Of a stretch of 64,000 bases of DNA, positions 25,926 through 34,667 are shown in pieces. The DNA comes from Gemmatimonadetes bacterium T265 (lineage in GTDB: Bacteria; Gemmatimonadota; Gemmatimonadetes; Gemmatimonadales; Gemmatimonadaceae). The notes under the pieces were generated by a model that saw only the letters and a list, made by a program, of their open reading frames with translations, searched no databases and was not told the DNA's origin. A program made the translations under genes and the position numbers. The stretch's first letter is position 1, and every line of letters begins with the position of its first letter. Where the stretch lies: positions 2,802,342 through 2,866,341 of the forward strand of contig BPUI01000001.1 in the NCBI GenBank assembly GCA_019973575.1, in the 5' to 3' direction.

Positions 25926-27554
25926 GTGAGCGGCTTGCGCCCGACGACGTCCGACGTTCCGCTCGACGGCGTGTTGGCCGCCGTGTCCGGTGACGCGCGC
26001 GCGCCCGACACGCAGTTCGCCCCCCAGCCGACGCATGAGCGGCGTCACCGGCCGACGACGTCCCCACTCGTTGGCGCTGACGAGGCGCCGAGCGGCGTGG
26101 GGCGCGGGTGGGGAGCCGCCGGGGCCGCCGCCTGGATCGCGCCGTGGACACCCGGGGGAGATGCGCTCGTCGTCGTCGCCGCGCTCGCCGCCGCGGTGCT
26201 CCTGCTCCACTCGCCGCCGTTTCCACGCGACATCGCCGAGTTCCTCGCGATGCGCGTGACGATGCGCAACACGTTGACCGTCGCGTTCGTCGTTGCGTGG
26301 GCGACGACCGTGCTGAGTCTCGTCGGCGCGTACGACCTCACGCGGGCGGCCGACGCGCGCGAACTGCTCGCGAACACCGTCGCCGGATGCGCCGTGGCCG
26401 CGCTGCCGGTGCTCCTGCTGGTGCCCGACCACGGCCGGTGGCCGGCCGTCGCGCCGGGCCTCCTCTTCCTCGTCGGCGCGACGGCGGGTGTCCTGGCGTG
26501 TCGCGGCGCGACGTACGTGGCGCGCCGTCTCCACCGGCCCGAGGTGCGCGTGGTCATCGCGGGGACGGGACCGCGGGCCCGCGCGCTCTGGGCACAGCTG
26601 CGCGCCGACCCCACGGTGACGTACCGGCTGCTCGCCGTAGCCGACACGCCGGACGCGCTCGTCGCGCAGCAGGAGTTCCCCCGTGCGTTCTCCGACCGGG
26701 CAGGCAGCGTGCCGGGCGTGGCGGTGGGCCGGTTCGACGAATACCTCATGCACGCGGTGGTCGACGAGGTGTTCGTCGCGCTGCCGCACCGCTCGCACTT
26801 CAGCGAGGTGCACGAGGTCCTTCGGTGCTGCGAGCGCGCGGGCATCCGTGCGCACCACCTCGCCGACGCGTTCGCGCCGGTCATCGCGCGACCGCGCGTG
26901 AGCAGTTCGGGGCGCTTCCCGGCCGTGAGCCTCGACGTAACGCCCGACGAGTCGCGCCTCGTGCTGAAACGGGTGGTCGACGTGCTCGGCGCGCTGGCCG
27001 GGCTCGTACTGCTCTCCCCGCTGCTGCTGGCCATCGCCGCGGCGGTGTGGGTGACGAGCCCCGGGCCGGTGCTCTTCGCCCAGGAGCGCTACGGCTACCG
27101 CAAGCGGCGCTTCCGCATGCTCAAGTTCCGCACGATGGTCGCCGACGCCGAGCAGCGCCAGGCGGCGCTGGAGGGGCAGAACGAGGCGCGCGGCCCGGTG
27201 TTCAAAATCGCCCAGGACCCGCGCGTGACGCGCGTGGGCGCGCTGCTGCGCCGCACCTCGCTCGACGAGCTGCCGCAGCTCTGGAACGTGCTGCGGGGCG
27301 ACATGTCGCTCGTCGGCCCGCGGCCGCTGCCGGTGCGCGACGTCCAGCGCTTCGACGCGCCCTGGCTCATGCGCCGCTTCAGCGTGCGCCCGGGGCTCAC
27401 GTGCCTCTGGCAGGTGAGCGGCCGCAGCGACGTCGGGTTCGACGAGTGGGTCGCGCTCGACCTGCGCTACATCGACGAGTGGTCGTTCGGGCTCGACTGC
27501 CGCATCCTGCTCCAGACCGTCCCGGCGGTGCTGAGCGGGCGCGGCGCCCGGTAG
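25926..27554 (+). CDS. Undecaprenyl-phosphate sugar-1-phosphate transferase (priming enzyme, WbaP/WcaJ type)
   Basis: 542 residues from GTG with GGGGA upstream. Helices near 65-180 lead to a nucleotide-binding-like CoA_binding_3 domain (about 200-330: VVIAGTGPRARALWAQL). The bacterial sugar transferase domain begins with a membrane segment at KRVVDVLGALAGL (about 347) and includes FRMLKFRTMVADAE, RRTSLDELPQLWNVL, GDMSLVGPRPLPVRD and RPGLTCLWQVSGRS, the full catalytic set. It attaches the first sugar phosphate to the lipid carrier at the inner membrane and is the first gene of the exopolysaccharide run. Confidence 0.9.
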   Translation: MSGLRPTTSDVPLDGVLAAVSGDARAPDTQFAPQPTHERRHRPTTSPLVGADEAPSGVGRGWGAAGAAAWIAPWTPGGDALVVVAALAAAVLLLHSPPFPRDIAEFLAMRVTMRNTLTVAFVVAWATTVLSLVGAYDLTRAADARELLANTVAGCAVAALPVLLLVPDHGRWPAVAPGLLFLVGATAGVLACRGATYVARRLHRPEVRVVIAGTGPRARALWAQLRADPTVTYRLLAVADTPDALVAQQEFPRAFSDRAGSVPGVAVGRFDEYLMHAVVDEVFVALPHRSHFSEVHEVLRCCERAGIRAHHLADAFAPVIARPRVSSSGRFPAVSLDVTPDESRLVLKRVVDVLGALAGLVLLSPLLLAIAAAVWVTSPGPVLFAQERYGYRKRRFRMLKFRTMVADAEQRQAALEGQNEARGPVFKIAQDPRVTRVGALLRRTSLDELPQLWNVLRGDMSLVGPRPLPVRDVQRFDAPWLMRRFSVRPGLTCLWQVSGRSDVGFDEWVALDLRYIDEWSFGLDCRILLQTVPAVLSGRGAR

Positions 27555-27571
27555 CCGCACCGAAACGCCGC

Positions 27572-29386
27572 ATGTCGGACATCGCGCCACGCACGAGCAG
27601 CCCGCCCGACGCGCGCGTCGGGGTGGGGGCGTACGTCCCGCCCGCGCCGGGCGCCCCGCCCGCGGGTACGCGACCGGCGGGGCGCGCGACGCACCTGCTG
27701 ACCTTCGCCCTCGAAGAGTACTTCAACAACTTCGACCGGCTCATCGACCGCGCGCACTGGTCGCGCTTCGAGCGCCGCGTCGAGCACGGCACGACGCGCG
27801 TGCTCGACCTGCTCGACGCCCACCGCCAGCGCGCGACGTTCTTCTGCGTCGGCTGGGTGGCCGAGCACCTCCCGGACCTCGTCGGCGAGATCGCGCGGCG
27901 GGGGCACGAGGTCGCGAGCAAGGGCTACGCGCAGCAGCCGCTCGCCGCGCTCACGCCGGGCGCGTTCCGCGACGACCTCGCCCGCGCGCGCGACGTCATC
28001 GAACGCGTGACGGGCACGCGCGTGCTCGGCTACCGCGCTCCCGGCTGGCTCGGGCCCGAGGACCTCTGGGCGCTCGACGTGCTCGCCGCGGAGAGCTACG
28101 CCTACGACTCGAGTCTCAAGCCGTTCCTGCGGCACCCGCACGGCGGCGCGGCGGCGGGCGTCCCGCGGCGGCTGGAGCGCCCGGCCGGCGCGATCTGGGA
28201 GCTGCCGGTGTCGGCGGTCCGCGTCGGCGCGTGGCACCTGCCGGTCGGGGCGGGCAACTACTCGCGCCAACTGCCGCGCTGGCTGATGCGGCGCGTCCTC
28301 CACCGGTGGGACCGCACGCACCAGGCGCCCTTCGTGATGTACTTCCACGCCTGGGAGTTCGACGCGGCGCAGCCCCAGATCAGCGCCGCGCCGTGGCTCG
28401 ACCGCATGCGATTCTACCGCAACCTCGACAAGACCCCGGACATCCTGGCCGACTACCTCGCGCGCTTCCGCTTCACGGGCGCAGCGGAGTACCTCGGGAT
28501 CTCGCCGCTGCCGCCTGCGCCGCAGGCGACGCCCGCGCCCGGCGCCGGCGCAACGGTGGCCCTCGCACACCCGGCGCCCGCACCGCCCGTCGGCGTATCG
28601 CTCGTGGTGCCGTGCTACAACGAAGAGCGCACGCTGGCCTACCTCGCCAACACGCTCGACAGCGTGCGCGCGTCGCTCGCCGGGCGCTACGCGCTCGAGG
28701 TCGTCTTCGTCGACGACGGCAGCACCGACGAAACGGCCGCGGCGCTCGCCCGGCACTTCGGCGCGCGCGCGGACTGCCGCGTCGTCCGCCACGCCGTCAA
28801 CCGCGGCGTCGGGCAGGCGATCCTCACCGGCGCGGCCCGCGCGCGGTACGACGTCGTCGCCTCGATCGACTGCGACTGCACCTACGACCCGCACGAGCTG
28901 GTGCGCATGCTCCCGCTGCTCACCGACGGCGTCGACGTCGTGACGGGCTCGCCCTACCACCCGGACGGCGGCGTGCGGAACGTGCCGCGCTGGCGGCTCG
29001 GGCTCTCGCGCTCCGCTTCGGCGTGCTACCGACGCGTGCTGCGCCAACAGCTCCGTACCTACACGAGCTGCTTCCGCGTCTACCGCCGCACCGCGCTCGA
29101 GGGGCTCACGCTCGCGCATGGCGGCTTCCTCGGCGTCGCGGAGACGCTCGGCCGGCTCGACCTCGCGGGCGCGCGCATCGTCGAGTTCCCGACCACGCTA
29201 CACGTGCGCGTGCTCGGCCGCTCGAAGATGAAAGTCGTCCGCACCGTCGGTGGCCACGTCGTCCTCCTCGCCCAACTGGCCGCACTCCGCGCTCGCGACG
29301 CACTCGCGGCGCGGCGGACCGCGCCGCGGCGCGGCGCGCCGGCCGCCCCTTCGCCCGCGCTCACGCGCGACTTCCCGAGCAGGTGA
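27572..29386 (+). CDS. Fusion: degenerate XrtA-type polysaccharide deacetylase plus family 2 glycosyltransferase
   Basis: 604 residues. Residues 41-310 follow the XrtA/PEP-CTERM-associated NodB deacetylases (RATFFCVGWVAEHLP, YRAPGWLGPEDLWALDVL, YFHAWEFDAAQP), but the catalytic DVED is ALEE (46-49) and both zinc-binding His of ASHGYxH are replaced (Lys117, Gln121). Arg155 and His259 remain. It is probably not an active deacetylase. A Pro/Ala linker (312-340) joins a GT-A domain: VVPCYNEERT (345-), VFVDDGSTDET, and DCD in SIDCDCTYDP near 435, like DPM1-type transferases. So the working part is likely the transferase, the N-terminus binding polymer. Confidence 0.8.
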   Translation: MSDIAPRTSSPPDARVGVGAYVPPAPGAPPAGTRPAGRATHLLTFALEEYFNNFDRLIDRAHWSRFERRVEHGTTRVLDLLDAHRQRATFFCVGWVAEHLPDLVGEIARRGHEVASKGYAQQPLAALTPGAFRDDLARARDVIERVTGTRVLGYRAPGWLGPEDLWALDVLAAESYAYDSSLKPFLRHPHGGAAAGVPRRLERPAGAIWELPVSAVRVGAWHLPVGAGNYSRQLPRWLMRRVLHRWDRTHQAPFVMYFHAWEFDAAQPQISAAPWLDRMRFYRNLDKTPDILADYLARFRFTGAAEYLGISPLPPAPQATPAPGAGATVALAHPAPAPPVGVSLVVPCYNEERTLAYLANTLDSVRASLAGRYALEVVFVDDGSTDETAAALARHFGARADCRVVRHAVNRGVGQAILTGAARARYDVVASIDCDCTYDPHELVRMLPLLTDGVDVVTGSPYHPDGGVRNVPRWRLGLSRSASACYRRVLRQQLRTYTSCFRVYRRTALEGLTLAHGGFLGVAETLGRLDLAGARIVEFPTTLHVRVLGRSKMKVVRTVGGHVVLLAQLAALRARDALAARRTAPRRGAPAAPSPALTRDFPSR

Positions 29387-29387
29387 G

Positions 29388-30170
29388 ATGATGTCCTCGA
29401 TTCGGCGTCCCGCCGAGCCGTCCGTCGCGTGTGGCGCGTCCCGCCGGCGCGCCGGGCAGCTCGCACGACGGACACGCGGCGCGTTCTTCGCGGCGATGCT
29501 CGCCGTCGGAGCGGCGGGCGGTGCGACGGCCGAGGCGCAATCGTCGGTCGCGCAGTCGCCAACCACGCAGTCCGCCACGGCGCCATCCCCGGCCGCCGAT
29601 TCGTCGCGGACGAGCGACGCCGCGCGGCGGGCGGGCCTGCGGCCGGTGCAGCTCCGGCCGGGCGACGTGGTCAAGCTGTACGTCTGGCGCGAGCCGGAGA
29701 TGTCGCGCGACTACGAAGTCAACGGTGACGGCGCGATCGACCTCCCGAAGCTCGGCCTCGTGACGGTCGCCGACGTCTCGCCCGACTCCCTGCGCCGGGC
29801 CCTCGAGGTCCGTTACGCCCGCTACCTGCGCACGCCGACGGTCGAGGTCTCGATGCGCCGGCGCATCAGCGTACTCGGCTCCGTGCGCAACCCGGGCGTC
29901 TACCAAGTCGATCCGTACGTCAGCGTCGCGGACGCGCTCGCGCTCGCTGGCGGCGTGACGCCCGAGGCGCGCACCGACGAGGTGCGCGTGCTGCGCGGCG
30001 ATCAGACGCTGCGCACGCGCGTGTCCACGCGCACGATCATCGCCGACTCGCCCGTCCAGTCGGGCGACCAGCTGTACGTCCCGGACCGCGGCTGGGTGAG
30101 CCGGAACCTCACGCTCATCAGCGCGGCGGTGTCCGCGGTCGGCATCCTCGTGTTCGCGCTCAACCGTTAG
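29388..30170 (+). CDS. Wza-type polysaccharide export protein (Poly_export plus SLBB)
   Basis: 260 residues; starts MM right after the previous stop with AGGTGA as ribosome site. A signal peptide ends about AEAQS. The Poly_export domain begins LRPGDVVKLYVWREPE (about 86) and runs to VEVSMRRR; an SLBB domain follows (SVLGSVRNPGVYQVDPYVSVADALALAGG). A final helix (LISAAVSAVGILVFALNR) closes the protein. It would form or contact the outer-membrane channel. The stop codon TAG lies inside GTTAGGC. No lipobox cysteine is seen, unlike E. coli Wza. Confidence 0.85.
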   Translation: MMSSIRRPAEPSVACGASRRRAGQLARRTRGAFFAAMLAVGAAGGATAEAQSSVAQSPTTQSATAPSPAADSSRTSDAARRAGLRPVQLRPGDVVKLYVWREPEMSRDYEVNGDGAIDLPKLGLVTVADVSPDSLRRALEVRYARYLRTPTVEVSMRRRISVLGSVRNPGVYQVDPYVSVADALALAGGVTPEARTDEVRVLRGDQTLRTRVSTRTIIADSPVQSGDQLYVPDRGWVSRNLTLISAAVSAVGILVFALNR

Positions 30171-30183
30171 GCATCGCCGCCCC

Positions 30184-32610
30184 ATGTCGCTCTCCCTCCG
30201 CCCCGCGCCCGCGCCGCCCGCGCTCGAGCCGACGGCCGCCGCGCCCGCCGCGTTCGGCCGCGACGCGACGTCCGAGCCGCCGCCCCGCCGGATCGCCGCC
30301 TGGGGCGCGGTGCGACGCCACCTGTGGCTCGTGCTCGGCGCCGGCGCCCTCGCCGCGACCGGTGCGGCCGTGGCGGAGCGGTTCGTCAACCCGGTCTACG
30401 AGTCGGTCGCGTCGGTGCGCGTGCAGCCCAAGGACGCCCATCTCCCCGGCGTCTACCAGCCGGCGGTGACGGGCGTCGAGGTGGGGAACGAGCTCGACCT
30501 GCTCCACAGCCGCACGCTCGCCGAGGACGTCGTCGACGCCCTCGCCCTGCGCGTGCGCGTGCTCGCGCCGCGCCCGGCGCGGGCCGGACTGCTCGGCCCC
30601 GTGCGCGCCTCGCGGAGCGCCGACACGGGCACGTTCACGTTCGAGCGCGGCCGCGACGGGTTCGTCGTCACCACCGGGCGCCCGAGCCGACGCGTCGCCG
30701 TCGCGACCCCGGGGCGGGCGGTCGAGCTGGCCGGCACGACGCTCGTGCTCGCCCCCGCCGCGGCGGCCGAGCCGCGCGTCACGGTGCGGGTCGACGGCTT
30801 TGACGCCGCGGTCGCCGCGCTCGGCGAGGCAATGACGGTCGAACGCGCGGGCCGCGAGTCGCAGGTCATCACCGTGCGATACCGGAGTTCGGACCCGGCG
30901 CTCGCGCGCGACGTCCCGAACGCCGCGGTCGGCGGCTTCCTCGCCATGCGCCGCCGCGGCCAGCAGCTCGAGACGAGCGGCACCGCCGACGCGCTCCGCG
31001 AGCAGGTGCGCACGGTCGGCGCGGAGCTCGCGCAGGCCGACGCGACCCTGCGCGCGTTCCGCGAGCGCCAGCGCGTCGTGAACCCGCACGAGGAGGGGAC
31101 GACCGAGATCGCGCGACTCGCGCAGCTGCGGACGGAGCGGCTGCAGGTCGGCTCCGAGCGCGACGCCCTCACCGCCGTCATGCACACGCTGGGCGAGCGC
31201 ACCCGCAACCCGGACGCCGGCGAACTCCCATTCCGGCAGCTCGGCGGATTCCCGACGCTCACGCGCAACGAGGCGTTCTCGTCATACGTGCGCGCGCTCA
31301 CGGCGGTCGAGGACCAGCGCGCCGCCCTGCTCATGCGCCGCACGCCAGAGGATCCGGAAGTCCTGGTGCTGACCGACCGCGCGCGCGCCCTCGAAGGGCA
31401 ATTGCGCGCGACCGCGACCACGTACCTCGACGGCCTGACACGCCAGACGGCCGACATCGACGCGGAGCTCGCGCGCTCCGAGGCGCAGCTCTCGCGCCTT
31501 CCAGGGCAGGAAGCCGAGTACGCCCGGCTCGAGCGCGGGCCGAAGGTGCTCGGCGAGATGCTGACGCTCCTCCAGACGCGGCTCAAGGAGGCCGAGGTCG
31601 CGGAGGCGATCACCGACCCCTCGGTCCAGCGCCTCGACGTCGCCCCGCTGCCGTCGCGTCCGCTCCGACCGCGCCCGGCCCACGATATCCCGCTCGCGGC
31701 GTGCGCCGGACTGCTCGTCGGCCTCGCCGGCGTGTTCGCGCGCGAGCGGCTCGACCGGACGGTGCGCACGCGCGACGACGTCCGCCGCTGGACCGGCCTC
31801 CCCGTGATCGGCGTCATTCCGCACGCGCCGCCGGGTGCGGGCCCGGGGTGGCGCGAGTCGACACCGCGGCCGACCGCCCGCGCGCGCGCCCTGCTCCCGG
31901 GTGCGGGCGCGCGGCGCGTCCGCGAAACGAGCGGGCTGATGCTCGCCGAGGCGTTCGCCCGGCTGCACGCGACCGTCGCCGTGTCGCGTCCGGGCGGCGA
32001 GTTGCTCACGATCGTCGTCACGAGCCCGCTCTCGGGCGAGGGGAAGACGACGACCGCCGGCTACTTCGCGGCCGCGGTCGCGCGCGCGGGGTCGCGCACG
32101 CTGCTGGTCGACGCCGACCTGCGGCGCGGCACGCTGCACACGCGCTTCGGCCTCCCGCGCGCGCCGGGGCTCGCCGAGGTGCTCGCGGGCGAGGCGACGC
32201 TGGAGGACGTCACGCACGCGGTGGACGTCGGCGACGGGGCGACGTTGGCCGTCGTGTGCGCCGGCGGGGCGGCCGACCCGGCGCGACGCCTCCTCACGGC
32301 GGCGCGGGCGCGCGAGGTGCTCGCGTCGGCCGCCGCGCGCTTCGACAGCGTGATCGTCGACGCGTCGCCGATCAACGTCACGGCGGACGCCGCGGTGCTC
32401 GCGTCGGAGGCCGACGGCGTGCTGCTCGTCGCGCGCGCGGGCCAGACGTCGCTCGACGCCCTCGCGTACGCCGCGCAGCAGCTCGGGCAGGCGCGGACGA
32501 CCCTGCTCGGCGTCGTGATGAACGACATCGACCCCGTGCGGGACGCCGCCTACGACGCGGAGTACCGCTTCTACCACGACCCGTACTTCCAGCCGTCCGG
32601 CGCGGCCTGA
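30184..32610 (+). CDS. Wzc-type chain-length regulator and tyrosine autokinase
   Basis: 808 residues. An N-terminal Wzz region has membrane helices near 48-66 and 503-520 with a long coiled periplasmic part between (RTVGAELAQADATLRAF, RTPEDPEVLVL). The cytoplasmic BY-kinase holds Walker A SPLSGEGKTTT (about 615-625), Walker A' LLVDADLRR and Walker B VIVDASP (about 723). The C-terminal tyrosine cluster YDAEYRFYHDPYF has four tyrosines for autophosphorylation. With the export protein 13 bp upstream it makes the usual Wza-Wzc pair of Wzy-dependent polymer export. Confidence 0.9.
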   Translation: MSLSLRPAPAPPALEPTAAAPAAFGRDATSEPPPRRIAAWGAVRRHLWLVLGAGALAATGAAVAERFVNPVYESVASVRVQPKDAHLPGVYQPAVTGVEVGNELDLLHSRTLAEDVVDALALRVRVLAPRPARAGLLGPVRASRSADTGTFTFERGRDGFVVTTGRPSRRVAVATPGRAVELAGTTLVLAPAAAAEPRVTVRVDGFDAAVAALGEAMTVERAGRESQVITVRYRSSDPALARDVPNAAVGGFLAMRRRGQQLETSGTADALREQVRTVGAELAQADATLRAFRERQRVVNPHEEGTTEIARLAQLRTERLQVGSERDALTAVMHTLGERTRNPDAGELPFRQLGGFPTLTRNEAFSSYVRALTAVEDQRAALLMRRTPEDPEVLVLTDRARALEGQLRATATTYLDGLTRQTADIDAELARSEAQLSRLPGQEAEYARLERGPKVLGEMLTLLQTRLKEAEVAEAITDPSVQRLDVAPLPSRPLRPRPAHDIPLAACAGLLVGLAGVFARERLDRTVRTRDDVRRWTGLPVIGVIPHAPPGAGPGWRESTPRPTARARALLPGAGARRVRETSGLMLAEAFARLHATVAVSRPGGELLTIVVTSPLSGEGKTTTAGYFAAAVARAGSRTLLVDADLRRGTLHTRFGLPRAPGLAEVLAGEATLEDVTHAVDVGDGATLAVVCAGGAADPARRLLTAARAREVLASAAARFDSVIVDASPINVTADAAVLASEADGVLLVARAGQTSLDALAYAAQQLGQARTTLLGVVMNDIDPVRDAAYDAEYRFYHDPYFQPSGAA

Positions 32611-32716
32611 CCGGCGCCCCCTGACCGGCGCCCCCGTTCCCGGACCGTCCCGCCCGGGCGCCCGACCTCGCCCTCCCTGCCGCCCCCACCGCACCCCGCA
32701 CCGGAGAACCGACTTC

Positions 32717-33784
32717 ATGCCTAACAACGACCACCGGAGCCCGTCCCGGGTCCTCGTCACCGGGGCCGGCGGGTTCATCGGCCACCACCTGACCACCTAC
32801 CTCAAGGGGCTCGGCTACTGGGTGCGCGGCGTGGACGTGAAGGCGCCGGAGTACGCGCCGACCGCGGCCGACGAGTTCCTGCTGCTCGACCTGCGCCGCT
32901 GGGAGCACTGCCTCACGGCGACCGCGGACGTCGACGAGGTGTACGCGCTCGCGGCCGACATGGGCGGCATGGGGTTCATCTCGCGCAACCACGCGCAGAT
33001 CCTCCACAACAACATCCTCATCAGCACGCACACGCTCGACGCGGCCCGCGAGCACGGCGTGAAGCGGTACCTGTACACCTCGTCGGCGTGCATCTACCCC
33101 GAGTACCGCCAGCTCTCGGCCGACGTCGTGCCGCTCCGGGAGGAGGACGCCTACCCGGCGCAGCCGCAGGACGCCTACGGCTGGGAGAAGCTCGTCACCG
33201 AGCGGCTCTGCGCGCACTACACCGAGGAGCACGGCATCGAGACCCGGGTCGTGCGCTTCCACAACATCTTCGGCCCGTTAGGCACGTGGGACGGCGGCCG
33301 CGAGAAGGCGCCGGCCGCGATGTGCCGCAAGGTCGCGCTCGCCAAACTCACGGGCCGCCCGGAGATCGACATCTGGGGCGACGGCGAGCAGACGCGCTCG
33401 TTCTGCTACATCGACGACTGCGTCGAGGGGATCTACCGCCTCATGCGCTCCGACTACCGCGAGCCGCTCAACCTCGGGCAGGACCGGCTGATCTCGATCA
33501 ACGAGCTCGCCGACATGGTCGCGGCCGCGGCGGGCACGCCGATCGTGAAGACGCACGTGCCCGGCCCGCAGGGCGTGCGCGGGCGCAACTCCGACAACGC
33601 GCGGCTGCGCGAGGTGCTCGGCTGGGAGCCGGCGATCTCGCTCGAGGACGGGATCGCGCGGACGTACGCGTGGGTCGAGGGACAGGCGCGCGCGCGCCTC
33701 GCGAACGCGGCCCCGGCCGCGCCCGTCGCCGCGCCGGCCGACGCGCTGCGCGCCACCTCGCGCGGACCGACCCTGACCACCTGA
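32717..33784 (+). CDS. gme: GDP-mannose 3,5-epimerase, plant GME type
   Basis: 355 residues. Rossmann motif TGAGGFIG (15-22) and the GME hallmark ADMGGMGFIS (80-89). All catalytic residues known from the plant enzyme align by eye: Cys125 in SSACIYPEY, Tyr154/Lys158 in DAYGWEKL, Lys197 in GGREKAPAAMC, and the Arg pair in GPQGVRGRNSDN (288-290). GME turns GDP-D-mannose into GDP-L-galactose and GDP-L-gulose; in a bacterium this would feed L-sugars into the polysaccharide. The C-terminal 25 residues are a Pro/Ala tail. A 106-bp gap separates it from the kinase gene, and the start codon overlaps a GCCTAAC word. Confidence 0.85.
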   Translation: MPNNDHRSPSRVLVTGAGGFIGHHLTTYLKGLGYWVRGVDVKAPEYAPTAADEFLLLDLRRWEHCLTATADVDEVYALAADMGGMGFISRNHAQILHNNILISTHTLDAAREHGVKRYLYTSSACIYPEYRQLSADVVPLREEDAYPAQPQDAYGWEKLVTERLCAHYTEEHGIETRVVRFHNIFGPLGTWDGGREKAPAAMCRKVALAKLTGRPEIDIWGDGEQTRSFCYIDDCVEGIYRLMRSDYREPLNLGQDRLISINELADMVAAAAGTPIVKTHVPGPQGVRGRNSDNARLREVLGWEPAISLEDGIARTYAWVEGQARARLANAAPAAPVAAPADALRATSRGPTLTT

Positions 33785-33786
33785 GC

Positions 33787-34623
33787 GTGGGCGACATCCT
33801 AACGACCGCCGCCACCGAGCCCGACGCCGAGCCCGTCCGCGTCGACGTGCTCGGCGTCGGCGTGAGCGCGATCGACGTCCCCGCCGCGCTCGCGGCGTTC
33901 GACCGCTGGATCGCGCGCGGCCGGCGGCACTACGTCTGCGTCAGCGGCGTCCACGGCGTGATGGAGAGCCAGCGCGATCCCGGCCTGCGCGACGTCCATA
34001 ACGCCGCCGGCCTCGTCACGCCCGACGGGATGCCACTCGTCTGGCTCAGCCGCCTCGCGGGCCACGCGACGGTCCGACGCGTCTACGGGCCCGACCTCAT
34101 GCTCGCCTACTGCGCGCACGGCGTCCCGGCGGGACGGCGGCACTACTTCTACGGCGGGAACGACGGCGTCCCGGAGCTGCTCGCCGACCGGCTCCGCGCG
34201 CGCGTGCCCGGGCTCCAGGTCGTCGGCACCTACTCCCCGCCCTTCCGGGCCCTCACGCCCGACGAGAACGACGCAGTCGTCGCACGCATCAACGCCGCCG
34301 AACCCGACGTGGTCTGGGTGGGCCTCAGCACGCCGAAACAGGAGCGCTGGATGGCGGCGCACCGCGCGCGGCTCGACGCGCCGGTCCTGGTCGGGGTCGG
34401 GGCGGCGTTCGACTTCCACGCGGGGCGCAAGCGCCAGGCACCGCGGTGGATGCAGCGCAGCGGCCTCGAATGGGCGTTCCGGTTCGCGAGCGAGCCCCGG
34501 CGCCTCGGCCGGCGGTACCTCGTCAACAACCCCCTGTTCGTCTGGCACGTCGCGCGGCAGCTGCTCGGGCGAGGGCCGTTCGCGCCAGGCGGGCGCGCCG
34601 GCGCGGCGGGAGCCGGCGTCTGA
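33787..34623 (+). CDS. WecG/TagA/CpsF family glycosyltransferase
   Basis: 278 residues from GTG two bases after the epimerase stop. Family landmarks are all present: VHGVMESQRDP, NAAGLVTPDGMPLVWLSRL with the conserved Thr-Pro-Asp-Gly-Met, RVYGPDLM, YFYGG, VGLSTPKQERWMA and GVGAAFDFHAG, then LEWAFRFASEPRRLGRRYL (about 237-255). Members transfer ManNAc(A) or similar sugars from a UDP donor to the undecaprenyl-linked acceptor at the membrane. With the UDP-GlcNAc 2-epimerase gene at 45475, a UDP-ManNAc donor would be available. Confidence 0.85.
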   Translation: MGDILTTAATEPDAEPVRVDVLGVGVSAIDVPAALAAFDRWIARGRRHYVCVSGVHGVMESQRDPGLRDVHNAAGLVTPDGMPLVWLSRLAGHATVRRVYGPDLMLAYCAHGVPAGRRHYFYGGNDGVPELLADRLRARVPGLQVVGTYSPPFRALTPDENDAVVARINAAEPDVVWVGLSTPKQERWMAAHRARLDAPVLVGVGAAFDFHAGRKRQAPRWMQRSGLEWAFRFASEPRRLGRRYLVNNPLFVWHVARQLLGRGPFAPGGRAGAAGAGV

Positions 34624-34667
34624 CACACGTCGCCGAGCGCTCCCCGCGCCCGCACGCGGTCCCGGCC

